From a virus, in IMG/VR virus record IMGVR_UViG_3300005747_000097, positions 1 to 20,997 of that record: a stretch of DNA of 20,997 nucleotides; one strand, written 5' to 3'. The position numbers and the translations under genes are program-made. The notes under the pieces are model-generated. The model made no database searches, was not told where the DNA came from, and saw only the letters and a program-made list of their open reading frames with translations. The first letter of the stretch is position 1. Each line of letters begins with the position of its first letter. Below, piece after piece: positions 7,749 to 14,521 of the stretch.

Positions 7749-9942
7749 ATAATGAGTGAATTTAAAGTATCAAGTATGGAAAATACCTCAGATGGGTCTC
7801 CTTCTTTCTCGCAGGGTTTAAACATAGCTGGGGCAGATATTACGGCAAGCCATGCAATTTCTGAGTACTACACAGGTGCATCAGAACCTAGCAGCCCAGC
7901 TAATGGTGCGTTCTGGTTTGATGGTACAGACTTGTATCAGTATATAAATGGTAAATTTAGGATATTTAGTGTGACGGCACCACCTGCGGTGGGGGATAGA
8001 GCAGTTGCTACTGGTGGAAATGCTGGTAGTTATGATATGCAATATGTATCTATTACTACACCGGGAAACACTACAGACTTTGGTGATCTTACTGTTGCTA
8101 GAGGTAAAGGGGGTAGTGCTTCAAATGGTTCAAGGGGTATATATGCAGGAGGGGAAATAAATGGTTCTCCGTATTTTCAAAATGTAATAGATTATTTTAC
8201 TATAGCAACACCCGGAAATACTACAGATTTTGGTGATCTTACAGTTGCTACGTCAGATGTAGCAGGGTGTTCTAATCCAACTTACGGTATTTTTGCTGGT
8301 GGTAGTTCCTCTGGCGTTGCTGGCTCTAATGTTATAAATTATATAACTATAGCGACTACAGGAAATGCTGTAGACTTTGGTGATCTTACAGTTGCTAGAA
8401 GGCTTGGTGATTGTGGTGCTTCCAATCAAACATACGGACTTTTTGCTGGTGGTAGAAATGCTTCCTATGCTGATGTTAATACAATAGACCGCATTACTAT
8501 AGCAACAGCAGGAAATGCAACAGACTTTGGTGATCTTCTTGGGTCAAGTTTGAGTGTAAGTGGTACTTCTAACCTTACTAGAGCTGTTTTTACAGATGTT
8601 GGAAATGCTAGTGATACAATTTCTTATGTAGCACCAGCTACCCCCGGCAATGCTGCAGACTTCGGTAATCTATCTGTTGGCAGAAGTTTTTCGGCATGTA
8701 CTACAGATTTAACTTACGCTATTTTTATGGGTGGAAGTGGAACAGCAGAGGTAGCTGAAACAATAGATAGGGTTGCAATAGATACTTTAGGTAATGCTAC
8801 AGACTTTGGAAACATGATTGGCACGGTTGATTATTATTATAGTGCGTGTTCAGGAGATTAATTTTATGAGTACAATAAAAGTAGACACAATTACCAATGG
8901 CGGTAGCACTGTAGACTTCACCTACAATGCTAAAGTAGGTGCAGGTAGTGGCACACTCAAAAAAGAGTACTATGAACAATCCACAGAACCTACTTACCCT
9001 TGTGACGGTGCATTATGGTTTAACACTTCTGATGATGTATTTAAAATCTATGCTAATAACGGGTGGTATACTACTGCTGTAGTACAACCTCCCAGTAATT
9101 CTTTTGGTACTAGGGGTGTATTTTCGGGTGGACTAGGTAGTCCTACCAATGTAATTGACTATGTGACTATAGCTAGTCCGGGCAATGCCACTGATTTTGG
9201 CGATCTTACAGTAGCTAGAGGTTATAACTGTGGATGTTCTAACGGCACTAGAGGAATAACTGGTCCCGGTTCACCATCGGGGGGTGGCACTGCTAATAAT
9301 ACACTAGATTATATAACTATAGCTACACCGGGTAATGCCACGGACTTTGGCGATTCGTTCACTACAGGTTATGGTCAAGCAGGTCTTGGTAATAGTGTTA
9401 GAGGTGTATTTGGTGGGGGATGGGTTTCTTCTTATAACGATATAAGTTATATTACTATTGCTACCACAGGCAATGCTACTGAATTTGGTGAATTAGTTAC
9501 ACCGCAGCCAGAAATGGGTGCTACAGCTAATTCCACCAGAGGATTATTTGCTGGGGGATGGTCAGGAACTTCAAATGTTATTCAGTATATCACAATAATG
9601 AGTCCCGGTAATTCTACTGACTTTGGTGATCTTACTGTAGCTAGATTTAGCACAACAGGCGCAGCGTCTGAAACCAGAGCTTTATTTGCTGGCGGTAATA
9701 CCAGCGGAAATGTAATAGACTATGTGACTATAGCTACACCGGGTAATGCCACAGACTTTGGTGACATGACAGTAACAAAAAGTTACAGAGCTGCTGCTTC
9801 TAGTGGTACTAGGGCTATTTTTGGTGGAGGAAGTTCTCAAACAAATGTAATAGACTATGTGACTATATCTACACCGGGTAATGCCACAGACTTTGGAAAC
9901 TTAACTCAATCCAGAGAAGGTGCGGCTGGTTTTGCGGGTAGC
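6864..9942 (+). repeat. Eighteen blade-like protein repeats in three blocks of six
   Basis: Repeat blocks lie at about 6864-7745, 7998-8858 and 9112-9942, each interrupted by a stop codon, a start codon and an N-terminal domain of 82-85 residues. The consensus is RG-(V/L/I)-F-x-GG ... N-V-I-D-Y-(I/V)-T-I-A-x-x-GNATDFGDLTVAR. At DNA level the segment encoding DY-x-TIA-x-x-GNATDFG is nearly identical between several units; for example the copies at about 7519 and 7230, and those at about 9718 and 9850, differ by few bases. Confidence 0.85.
7752..8861 (+). CDS. Six-repeat putative beta-propeller tail protein, paralogue 2
   Basis: 369 residues; ATG 7752 lies three bases after the previous stop. 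The ribosome site AGGAGA (7739-7744) is formed by the last codons of the upstream paralogue. The N-terminal domain (1-82) opens KVSSMEN and contains PSSPANGAFWFDGTDLYQYI. Six repeats run from R83 to the end. The GN-x-x-DFG element reads GNTTDFG, GNTTDFG, GNAVDFG, GNATDFG, GNAADFG and GNATDFG, so this copy has diverged most within the framework. The fifth repeat lacks the Gly-Gly pair (RAVFTDVG), and repeats three, four and six start with Y rather than R. It ends SACSGD like paralogue 1. Presumed receptor-contact or fibre-tip protein, by the same reasoning as its neighbours. Confidence 0.68.
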   Translation: MSEFKVSSMENTSDGSPSFSQGLNIAGADITASHAISEYYTGASEPSSPANGAFWFDGTDLYQYINGKFRIFSVTAPPAVGDRAVATGGNAGSYDMQYVSITTPGNTTDFGDLTVARGKGGSASNGSRGIYAGGEINGSPYFQNVIDYFTIATPGNTTDFGDLTVATSDVAGCSNPTYGIFAGGSSSGVAGSNVINYITIATTGNAVDFGDLTVARRLGDCGASNQTYGLFAGGRNASYADVNTIDRITIATAGNATDFGDLLGSSLSVSGTSNLTRAVFTDVGNASDTISYVAPATPGNAADFGNLSVGRSFSACTTDLTYAIFMGGSGTAEVAETIDRVAIDTLGNATDFGNMIGTVDYYYSACSGD

Positions 9943-9945
9943 TAA
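8866..9945 (+). CDS. Six-repeat putative beta-propeller tail protein, paralogue 3
   Basis: 359 residues from ATG 8866. This start is preferred over the longer frame beginning at 8818 because MSTIKVDTITN aligns with the N-termini of the two upstream paralogues, and because AGGAGA (8852-8857), in the last codons of paralogue 2, sits at a suitable distance. The longer version would also overlap the upstream gene with a low-complexity leader. The N-terminal domain is residues 1-82, with YPCDGALWFNTSDDVFKIY. Six repeats start at R83; four read GNATDFG, one GNATEFG and one GNSTDFG. The second repeat lacks the usual F-x-GG (RGITGPGSP). It ends FAGS instead of CSGD, and no gene follows closely. Role inferred as for paralogues 1 and 2. 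Confidence 0.7.
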   Translation: MSTIKVDTITNGGSTVDFTYNAKVGAGSGTLKKEYYEQSTEPTYPCDGALWFNTSDDVFKIYANNGWYTTAVVQPPSNSFGTRGVFSGGLGSPTNVIDYVTIASPGNATDFGDLTVARGYNCGCSNGTRGITGPGSPSGGGTANNTLDYITIATPGNATDFGDSFTTGYGQAGLGNSVRGVFGGGWVSSYNDISYITIATTGNATEFGELVTPQPEMGATANSTRGLFAGGWSGTSNVIQYITIMSPGNSTDFGDLTVARFSTTGAASETRALFAGGNTSGNVIDYVTIATPGNATDFGDMTVTKSYRAAASSGTRAIFGGGSSQTNVIDYVTISTPGNATDFGNLTQSREGAAGFAGS

Positions 9946-9952
9946 TAAAGAC

Positions 9953-9981
9953 TTGCATTTTTAGTAAAATATCTGTATAAT
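9953..9981 (+). promoter_or_regulatory. Sigma70-type promoter
   Basis: TTGCAT at 9953-9958 and a perfect TATAAT at 9976-9981 are separated by 17 bases, the optimal spacing. The predicted transcription start is about 9988. The site occupies the 64-base gap between the last fibre paralogue and the TTG-started gene at 10010, and points towards the ejection-protein operon. It is the only intergenic promoter of this quality that I found in the window. Confidence 0.75.
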
Positions 9982-9997
9982 GTAATTTTTTATACAG
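9973..9997. promoter_or_regulatory. Perfect 8+8 palindrome across the -10 and start site (operator-like)
   Basis: CTGTATAA at 9973-9980 is the exact reverse complement of TTATACAG at 9990-9997, with nine bases between. The left arm contains most of the -10 hexamer; the right arm ends at the ribosome site (AGGAG at 9998-10002). A repressor bound here would block RNA polymerase. Transcription starting at about 9988 would include only the right arm, so an RNA hairpin would need read-through from upstream. Confidence 0.5.
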
Positions 9998-10009
9998 AGG
10001 AGAAGTAAA

Positions 10010-10831
10010 TTGACTAATGAAATAATAACTACAAGGGTAGCCTTTGATCTACCCATGATACAAGAGAATAAAATTAATACGGCTGCTGTAGCAAAAGTAA
10101 ATGAATTTCTTCCAGAGATAGAAGAAAAAACTCGTAGCTTTGATCGTAACAACAGCCAGCATACTCTATCACTAATGACACTAACTATGCTCAATGGTCA
10201 ATCACCAATGCGTATGATGCGTCAGATTATGGCAGAGATTGAAAAGCGTAAGATGGCATTAGCAGAAGCACAGGTTAGCTACGCAGAAACACAAAAAGAA
10301 ATTCAAGACTTAGAGTTTGAAGATGACCCAATCTCACAAGCAAAGTTTCGTCAAAAGAATGTTTCTATGTTTATGCTAGAGTCAAAGATTAACGGATCGT
10401 TTAAGGATATAGCTACGCTTATTGATCAGTATAATAACATTAAAGAAAAACACGGTATTGACGAATGGGATGAATCTACATTTGAAGCTGAAGAAAAACG
10501 ACACCATGTTCGTAGAGGCTTTGAACTTATGTACCGTAATTTACTAGAAGGTGGTCGTGCGCAAACAGCCACAATTGAGTACCTGCAACAGTATGGGGTA
10601 CATCCACAAGTAGCGTTAACAGAGACCTCTGGTTACGTACAACATACTGGAGAACAAATTAGTAATGGTGTTGTATTACACTCAAATGACTTAGAAGAGT
10701 TTTTAGACCAAATGGCAGATAAGTATTGTGTCAATGTAGACAAAACTGCGGAACGTATGTTTGGCAAAGTAAACTTTACTAATTCTGAATATATGAATCT
10801 TCTAGAAAACAAACAGGAGAAAGAAGAATGA
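10010..10831 (+). CDS. Unknown protein with coiled-coil segment, first gene of promoter-led operon
   Basis: 273 residues from a TTG start at 10010. AGGAG at 9998-10002 is seven bases upstream, and no in-frame ATG lies nearby, so the rare start is well supported. The protein is acidic overall and mostly helical. Residues about 68-110 (MMRQIMAEIEKRKMALAEAQ and onwards) show a charged heptad-like pattern suggestive of a coiled coil. A second helical block follows at about 125-190, and the C-terminus is charged (KQEKEE). I see no catalytic motif, membrane segment or signal peptide. It is followed by an overlapping gene (ATGA). It could be a virion-associated scaffold or assembly protein; I do not recognise the family. 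Confidence 0.65.
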   Translation: MTNEIITTRVAFDLPMIQENKINTAAVAKVNEFLPEIEEKTRSFDRNNSQHTLSLMTLTMLNGQSPMRMMRQIMAEIEKRKMALAEAQVSYAETQKEIQDLEFEDDPISQAKFRQKNVSMFMLESKINGSFKDIATLIDQYNNIKEKHGIDEWDESTFEAEEKRHHVRRGFELMYRNLLEGGRAQTATIEYLQQYGVHPQVALTETSGYVQHTGEQISNGVVLHSNDLEEFLDQMADKYCVNVDKTAERMFGKVNFTNSEYMNLLENKQEKEE

Positions 10832-11133
10832 TTATTGAATATAAACTAGATGCAGGTCCACAGGGCATGACTGTACCTCTATGGGTAAAGGATGGTGGAT
10901 ACTACCCTGACCCGGATAACTTTACTATGGTGGGCTGGACCAATGACGCACCTCGTGAGTTTAAAGTGCCAGAAACAGTAACGGTACTAGACAAGGCAGG
11001 GCTTACCACTCGTGTACTTAACATTCATGGTCGGTACGCTATGCAGAAAGAAAACAGTGACGGTGACTTAGTTGATATGACTACAGATGAAGTCACCGCT
11101 GAGGTATCTACTTGGTTTGATTCTTGGAGCTAG
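10828..11133 (+). CDS. Small protein of unknown function
   Basis: 101 residues; its ATG overlaps the upstream TGA (ATGA at 10828-10831), and AGGAGA lies at 10815-10820, so it is translationally coupled. The composition is mixed alpha/beta, acidic and rich in aromatic residues (PLWVKDGGYYPDPDNFTMVGW near residues 17-38; a final TWFDSW). There is no membrane span and no recognisable motif. The next gene starts two bases after its stop. Confidence 0.6.
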   Translation: MIIEYKLDAGPQGMTVPLWVKDGGYYPDPDNFTMVGWTNDAPREFKVPETVTVLDKAGLTTRVLNIHGRYAMQKENSDGDLVDMTTDEVTAEVSTWFDSWS

Positions 11134-11135
11134 AA

Positions 11136-11342
11136 ATGAAACTAGAGCAGTCTGTAACCCCTGAACTTCGTGTGGCACTAGAACTAGAAGCACATGAAAA
11201 AGAATGTGCAGTGCGTTACGCTGCTGTAGGTGAGAAACTAGAAGCACTAGACAAACGCATGTGGCGTCTAGAAGCAATGATAATGGGTAGCACTATAATG
11301 GTAGTAGCTATGGTGGTTACAGTATTTATGGGACTTAATTAA
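11136..11342 (+). CDS. Small membrane protein with N-terminal helix and C-terminal transmembrane segment (possible holin-like or virion membrane protein)
   Basis: 68 residues from ATG 11136, two bases after the upstream stop, with GGAG at 11126-11129 six bases before it. A TTG start at 11124 would add four residues but would lose this ribosome site and overlap the upstream gene. Residues 1-48 are a charged helix including the motif HEKECAVRY (20-28). Residues about 49-66 are a hydrophobic span (IMGSTIMVVAMVVTVFMG) with almost no tail, so it would be C-terminally anchored. Similar small proteins with an HE-x-x-C-x-x-RY helix and one span occur in many phages, some near lysis genes (XhlA-like); I recall this pattern but not a proven function. 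No endolysin lies beside it, so lysis is only one option. Confidence 0.55.
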   Translation: MKLEQSVTPELRVALELEAHEKECAVRYAAVGEKLEALDKRMWRLEAMIMGSTIMVVAMVVTVFMGLN

Positions 11343-11343
11343 T

Positions 11344-14301
11344 ATGGCAATGTTCAAAGGATTTAAACCTCAAGCAATGAATAAGATTGCAGGGGCTATG
11401 GGCTATCAAGGTGATATGAACCAGTTTCAACAGTATGTTGACCAAGACCCTGCACGGCAACAACAGATGAATATGTATACGAATGCTGCACGGAAGATGG
11501 CAGCAGGTGGGTATGTGCCACGGTTTAATACTGGTGGCGTAGCAAATAATCAAGAAGAAGAAGAACAGCCTGTTAATCAAGAAGAAGAACAGCCTGTATC
11601 AAACAGAGGTACTGTAAGTAATTTTGAGGCAACACAAGCTGCCACACCTGTTTATACAGGTGCTAGTCCTACACAATATAATATAACTCCTGCTACATAT
11701 TATCAAGAAGGAGATGAGTTACCTGAAGGTGTAAATGTAGGCGATCAAAAAACAGCAGAAATTAAAAACCCAGTTCCCGGTGTAGCACAATTTAGTGTAG
11801 AACAAATGTATCAACCCGGTCTGCCTATTGGTGGCACAACAATTTCTAAAGCTACAAAAACAGAAGAGGCACAAAAAATAGCAGCAGGAACAGGTACACT
11901 GACCGGCCCATACCTTGAAAGTGATCCTACCCCCGGCGTAGTACGTCCAACAGTAATGCCGCAAGAAGGTAATAAATTTGCATTTACACCAGATGGTACA
12001 CGATTTGAAGTTCCTATTAGCTATGACTTTTCAGCAGGTGCTGTACAAGTACCGACTGCTACTGCAAATACGTATCAAGCTGGACTAATTACTTCGTCAG
12101 ATGCTAATAAAGCTGCTGTAACAACTACAGAATCTGATATAGACTCTGAAATGAAAAAAGTGGTCGCTGCAGAGGGATCAACTAGCGGTATAACAGCAGC
12201 ACAAGGTGTGTTATCTACTGGGGCTAAACCCGGCGCACCAGAGTTTGATACTGCTTTAAAACAAGGGGTTGGGTTTGGCGATCTAAACGTGACACCAGAC
12301 CAGTTAGCAGAAGCTAAAGGTCAAGACGAAGTTGTACCAGCAGCTAAGATTGCACAGTCCTCTGGCATTGACCCAGCTATAGCTCAACAAGCTACCGTAT
12401 CTGTAAATGAAATACCGCAGGCTGCGCAAATTCAAGAGTCTAACATGGCTCAAGCGCAACTAGCGCAATCAGGTGGGTTCCTCAGAGAAGATGCTGTAGC
12501 TTATGCAGCTAAACTAGATTCATTTAGTGTAGACAATGGCACATTAGCTAAAGCTATTCAAGGCGAGGTAGGTGCATTAGGAACTGTACAGGGTCAGCTA
12601 GAAGGGCTGATGAAGCAGTTTGATGATGGCACACCTGTATGGGCAGCAGGGGCTTTAAGGGCTGCTAACGCTGCTATGGCCTCAAGGGGTCTAGCTGGTA
12701 GCTCAATGGCAGGTGCGGCTATCCTACAGGCTGCTATGGAGTCTTCACTACCTATTGCTACACAAGATGCTCAAACATTTAACCAAATGAATATGAGCAA
12801 CTTAGATAGGCGGCAACAAGTGGCACTAACTAATGCTGCTGCACAACAAGGTCTTTCACTGCAGAACTTATCTAATGAGCAACAAGTAGCATTACAGAAC
12901 AGTACTAATGCTTTCGCACTACAGACACAAGACTTGTCTAACATGCAACAAACCTTCTTAGCTAATGCACAGATAAAGGCGGCTTTCCAAGGACAGAATT
13001 TAAGTAATCAGCAACAAGTAAACTTAGTTACTGCTGCTAGATTTGCTGAAGTTGCTAACATGAATTTAAACAATCGACAGCAGACAGCACTAGTAAACAA
13101 TGCCAACAATCTTCAAATAGATTTAGCTAATCTGTCTAATAGACAACAATCTTATATGTCTAATGCTCAACTTTCTGCAGCCTTACAAGGTCAACAGATT
13201 AATGTACAACAACAAACAGCTATGCAAAACGCAGCTAGATTTTCTGAGGCAGCTAACATAACATTTAGTGCAGACCAGCAAGAGCAATTACATAATTCAG
13301 AGTTGATGAAAACTATTGGGTTAGCTAATCTTAATACTGCACAAGCTACGACCCTGCAGAATGCTGCGACAATTGCTGCTATGGATAGCCAGAACCTGAG
13401 TAATAGACAGCAGGCTTCTGTACAAGAGGCACAAAACTTCTTGCAGATGGATATGGCTAACTTGTCTAATGAGCAACAGACAGAGTTGTTCAAAGCACAA
13501 CAGCGTGTACAATCTTTGTTTTCAGATCAAGCTGCAACCAATGCTGCTGCACAGTTTAATGCATCCAGTGAAAATCAAGTTGATCAGTTCTTTCAAAACC
13601 TTGGTTCTCAAGTGTCACAGTTTAATGCGACACAAGCTAATGCACAATCACAGTATAATGCGGGTCAGGCTAATACAGTAAATCGTTTTAATGCAGAACT
13701 AAACAATCAACGTGATCAGTTTAATGCACAAAACCAACTAGTGATTGCACAGAGTAATGCACAGTGGCGTAGGCAGATAGCTACAGCAGATACTGCTTCA
13801 GTTAATCGTGCTAATGAGTTGAATGCGAATGCTATTCTTGACGTAAGTAAAACAGCTTACAATAATTTGTGGAACTACTACGGTGACACAATGGAATGGG
13901 CATGGAAATCTGCCGAAGGCGAACTTGATCGTCTAAATGCATTAGCAACTGCTCAACTTAGCGCAGACGCACAAAATGCTGCATCCGCTGCACAAAGGTC
14001 ATCTTCTGCGGGTAGTGCTATTGGTAATTTAATAGGAACACTTGGAACGGCTTGGCTTAAATTTGGAAGTTGCTGGGTAGCACTTGAAGTATATGGTGCA
14101 AAAGATGTTAGATGGTTTGTATTTAGAAGCTGGTTGCATAATGATGCTCCAAAATGGTTTAAGAACCTGTACCAAAAGCATGGAGAAAATTTTGCAAAAT
14201 ACATTAAAGATAAACCAGCACTTAAATGGGTTATTCGTCAGATGATGAATGTTATTGTGAATAAAAAGATGAAAAAGAGGACAAGCTATGCCATTAATTA
14301 A
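11344..14301 (+). CDS. Large Gln/Asn-rich repeat virion protein with C-terminal CWVA module (putative internal virion protein)
   Basis: 985 residues. The start is ATG 11344, one base after the upstream stop; a second ATG at 11350 is possible, and the ribosome site is weak. Residues 1-62 are helical and end GGYVPRFNTGG, a Gly-rich turn seen in phage virion proteins. Residues about 65-480 are a low-complexity Ala/Thr/Gln/Glu region. Residues 487-728 are eleven 22-residue repeats (LSN-x-QQ-x-x-L-x-NA...), and 737-813 are seven 11-residue repeats (QFNA...). A short hydrophobic stretch (about 893-905) precedes the C-terminal module 909-980, SCWVALEVYGAKDVRWFVF...APKWFKNLY...GENFAKYI...KPALKW, which occurs at the end of various phage virion proteins. 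The long helical repeats and the position before two other very large proteins suggest an ejected core protein. A fibre-like role is an alternative. Confidence 0.6.
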   Translation: MAMFKGFKPQAMNKIAGAMGYQGDMNQFQQYVDQDPARQQQMNMYTNAARKMAAGGYVPRFNTGGVANNQEEEEQPVNQEEEQPVSNRGTVSNFEATQAATPVYTGASPTQYNITPATYYQEGDELPEGVNVGDQKTAEIKNPVPGVAQFSVEQMYQPGLPIGGTTISKATKTEEAQKIAAGTGTLTGPYLESDPTPGVVRPTVMPQEGNKFAFTPDGTRFEVPISYDFSAGAVQVPTATANTYQAGLITSSDANKAAVTTTESDIDSEMKKVVAAEGSTSGITAAQGVLSTGAKPGAPEFDTALKQGVGFGDLNVTPDQLAEAKGQDEVVPAAKIAQSSGIDPAIAQQATVSVNEIPQAAQIQESNMAQAQLAQSGGFLREDAVAYAAKLDSFSVDNGTLAKAIQGEVGALGTVQGQLEGLMKQFDDGTPVWAAGALRAANAAMASRGLAGSSMAGAAILQAAMESSLPIATQDAQTFNQMNMSNLDRRQQVALTNAAAQQGLSLQNLSNEQQVALQNSTNAFALQTQDLSNMQQTFLANAQIKAAFQGQNLSNQQQVNLVTAARFAEVANMNLNNRQQTALVNNANNLQIDLANLSNRQQSYMSNAQLSAALQGQQINVQQQTAMQNAARFSEAANITFSADQQEQLHNSELMKTIGLANLNTAQATTLQNAATIAAMDSQNLSNRQQASVQEAQNFLQMDMANLSNEQQTELFKAQQRVQSLFSDQAATNAAAQFNASSENQVDQFFQNLGSQVSQFNATQANAQSQYNAGQANTVNRFNAELNNQRDQFNAQNQLVIAQSNAQWRRQIATADTASVNRANELNANAILDVSKTAYNNLWNYYGDTMEWAWKSAEGELDRLNALATAQLSADAQNAASAAQRSSSAGSAIGNLIGTLGTAWLKFGSCWVALEVYGAKDVRWFVFRSWLHNDAPKWFKNLYQKHGENFAKYIKDKPALKWVIRQMMNVIVNKKMKKRTSYAIN
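12802..13527 (+). repeat. Eleven tandem 22-residue (66-base) repeats
   Basis: Residues 487-728 of the 985-residue protein divide without gaps into eleven units of exactly 22 residues, typically L-(S/N)-N-x-Q-Q-x-x-L-x-N-A-x-x-x-x-x-x-x-x-x-N. Examples of unit starts are LDRRQQVAL, LSNEQQVAL, LSNMQQTFL, LSNQQQVNL, LNNRQQTAL and LSNRQQSYM. The 22-residue length equals two 11-residue turns, the period of amphipathic three-turn helices. Confidence 0.85.
13552..13782 (+). repeat. Seven tandem 11-residue (33-base) repeats
   Basis: Residues 737-813 read in register as 11-residue units starting QFNASS, QFFQNL, QFNATQ, QYNAGQ, RFNAEL, QFNAQN and QSNAQW. They begin eight residues after the 22-residue array ends and keep the same underlying 11-residue periodicity. 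A weaker eighth unit (TADTASVNRAN) follows. Confidence 0.8.
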
Positions 14302-14521
14302 TCCAGCACCACTAGTGTATCAAACTTTGTCAAATCAAATTGATAGAATGGCGAAAAAAGATAAAACGCCAACTGTTTCTGAAAAAATGACAAATGGATT
14401 ACTTTCCAGAAGTTCAAAAAAACAAAGTTCTTCAGGAGAGAATATGTCTGAAATTAGTCGTGTTATGCATTATATGAAGTATATAAGACAACAAAAAGAG
14501 GAATTAAAATCAAATGGCTGA
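14288..14521 (+). CDS. Small basic protein of unknown function
   Basis: 77 residues, Lys/Ser-rich, starting at ATG 14288 inside the last codons of the upstream gene (14-base overlap), with GAGG at 14277-14280 as ribosome site. The middle (about 23-52) looks disordered; the C-terminus (SEISRVMHYMKYIRQQKEEL) is a likely amphipathic helix. It overlaps the next gene by eight bases. The tight overlaps on both sides support a real, coupled gene. Function not recognised; a small virion or assembly component is suggested only by context. Confidence 0.6.
   Translation: MPLINPAPLVYQTLSNQIDRMAKKDKTPTVSEKMTNGLLSRSSKKQSSSGENMSEISRVMHYMKYIRQQKEELKSNG

Noticed and set aside
8818-8865. Upstream extension of paralogue 3 by 16 residues
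   Set aside because: The extension is a low-complexity Ile-rich leader inside the upstream gene. The start at 8866 aligns with the other paralogues and has AGGAGA upstream.
6864-9942. Diversity-generating retroelement (variable loops in receptor-type genes)
   Set aside because: No reverse transcriptase, accessory gene or template/variable repeat pair with adenine-specific changes is visible in the window; loop differences include length changes. A template outside the window cannot be excluded.
6864-9942. CRISPR-like spaced repeats
   Set aside because: The repeated blocks are in-frame protein repeats with synonymous differences and no palindromic direct repeat.
11124-11135. TTG start four codons upstream for the small membrane protein
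   Set aside because: ATG 11136 has GGAG at an ideal distance; using TTG 11124 would destroy that relation and overlap the preceding gene.
11136-11342. Firm holin call for the 68-residue membrane protein
   Set aside because: There is only one transmembrane span and no endolysin or spanin gene next to it; kept as one possibility only.
11344-14301. Tape measure protein of a long-tailed phage
   Set aside because: The long helical repeats could suggest it, but no tail-tube, sheath or assembly-chaperone genes surround it, and adaptor plus nozzle genes indicate a short tail.
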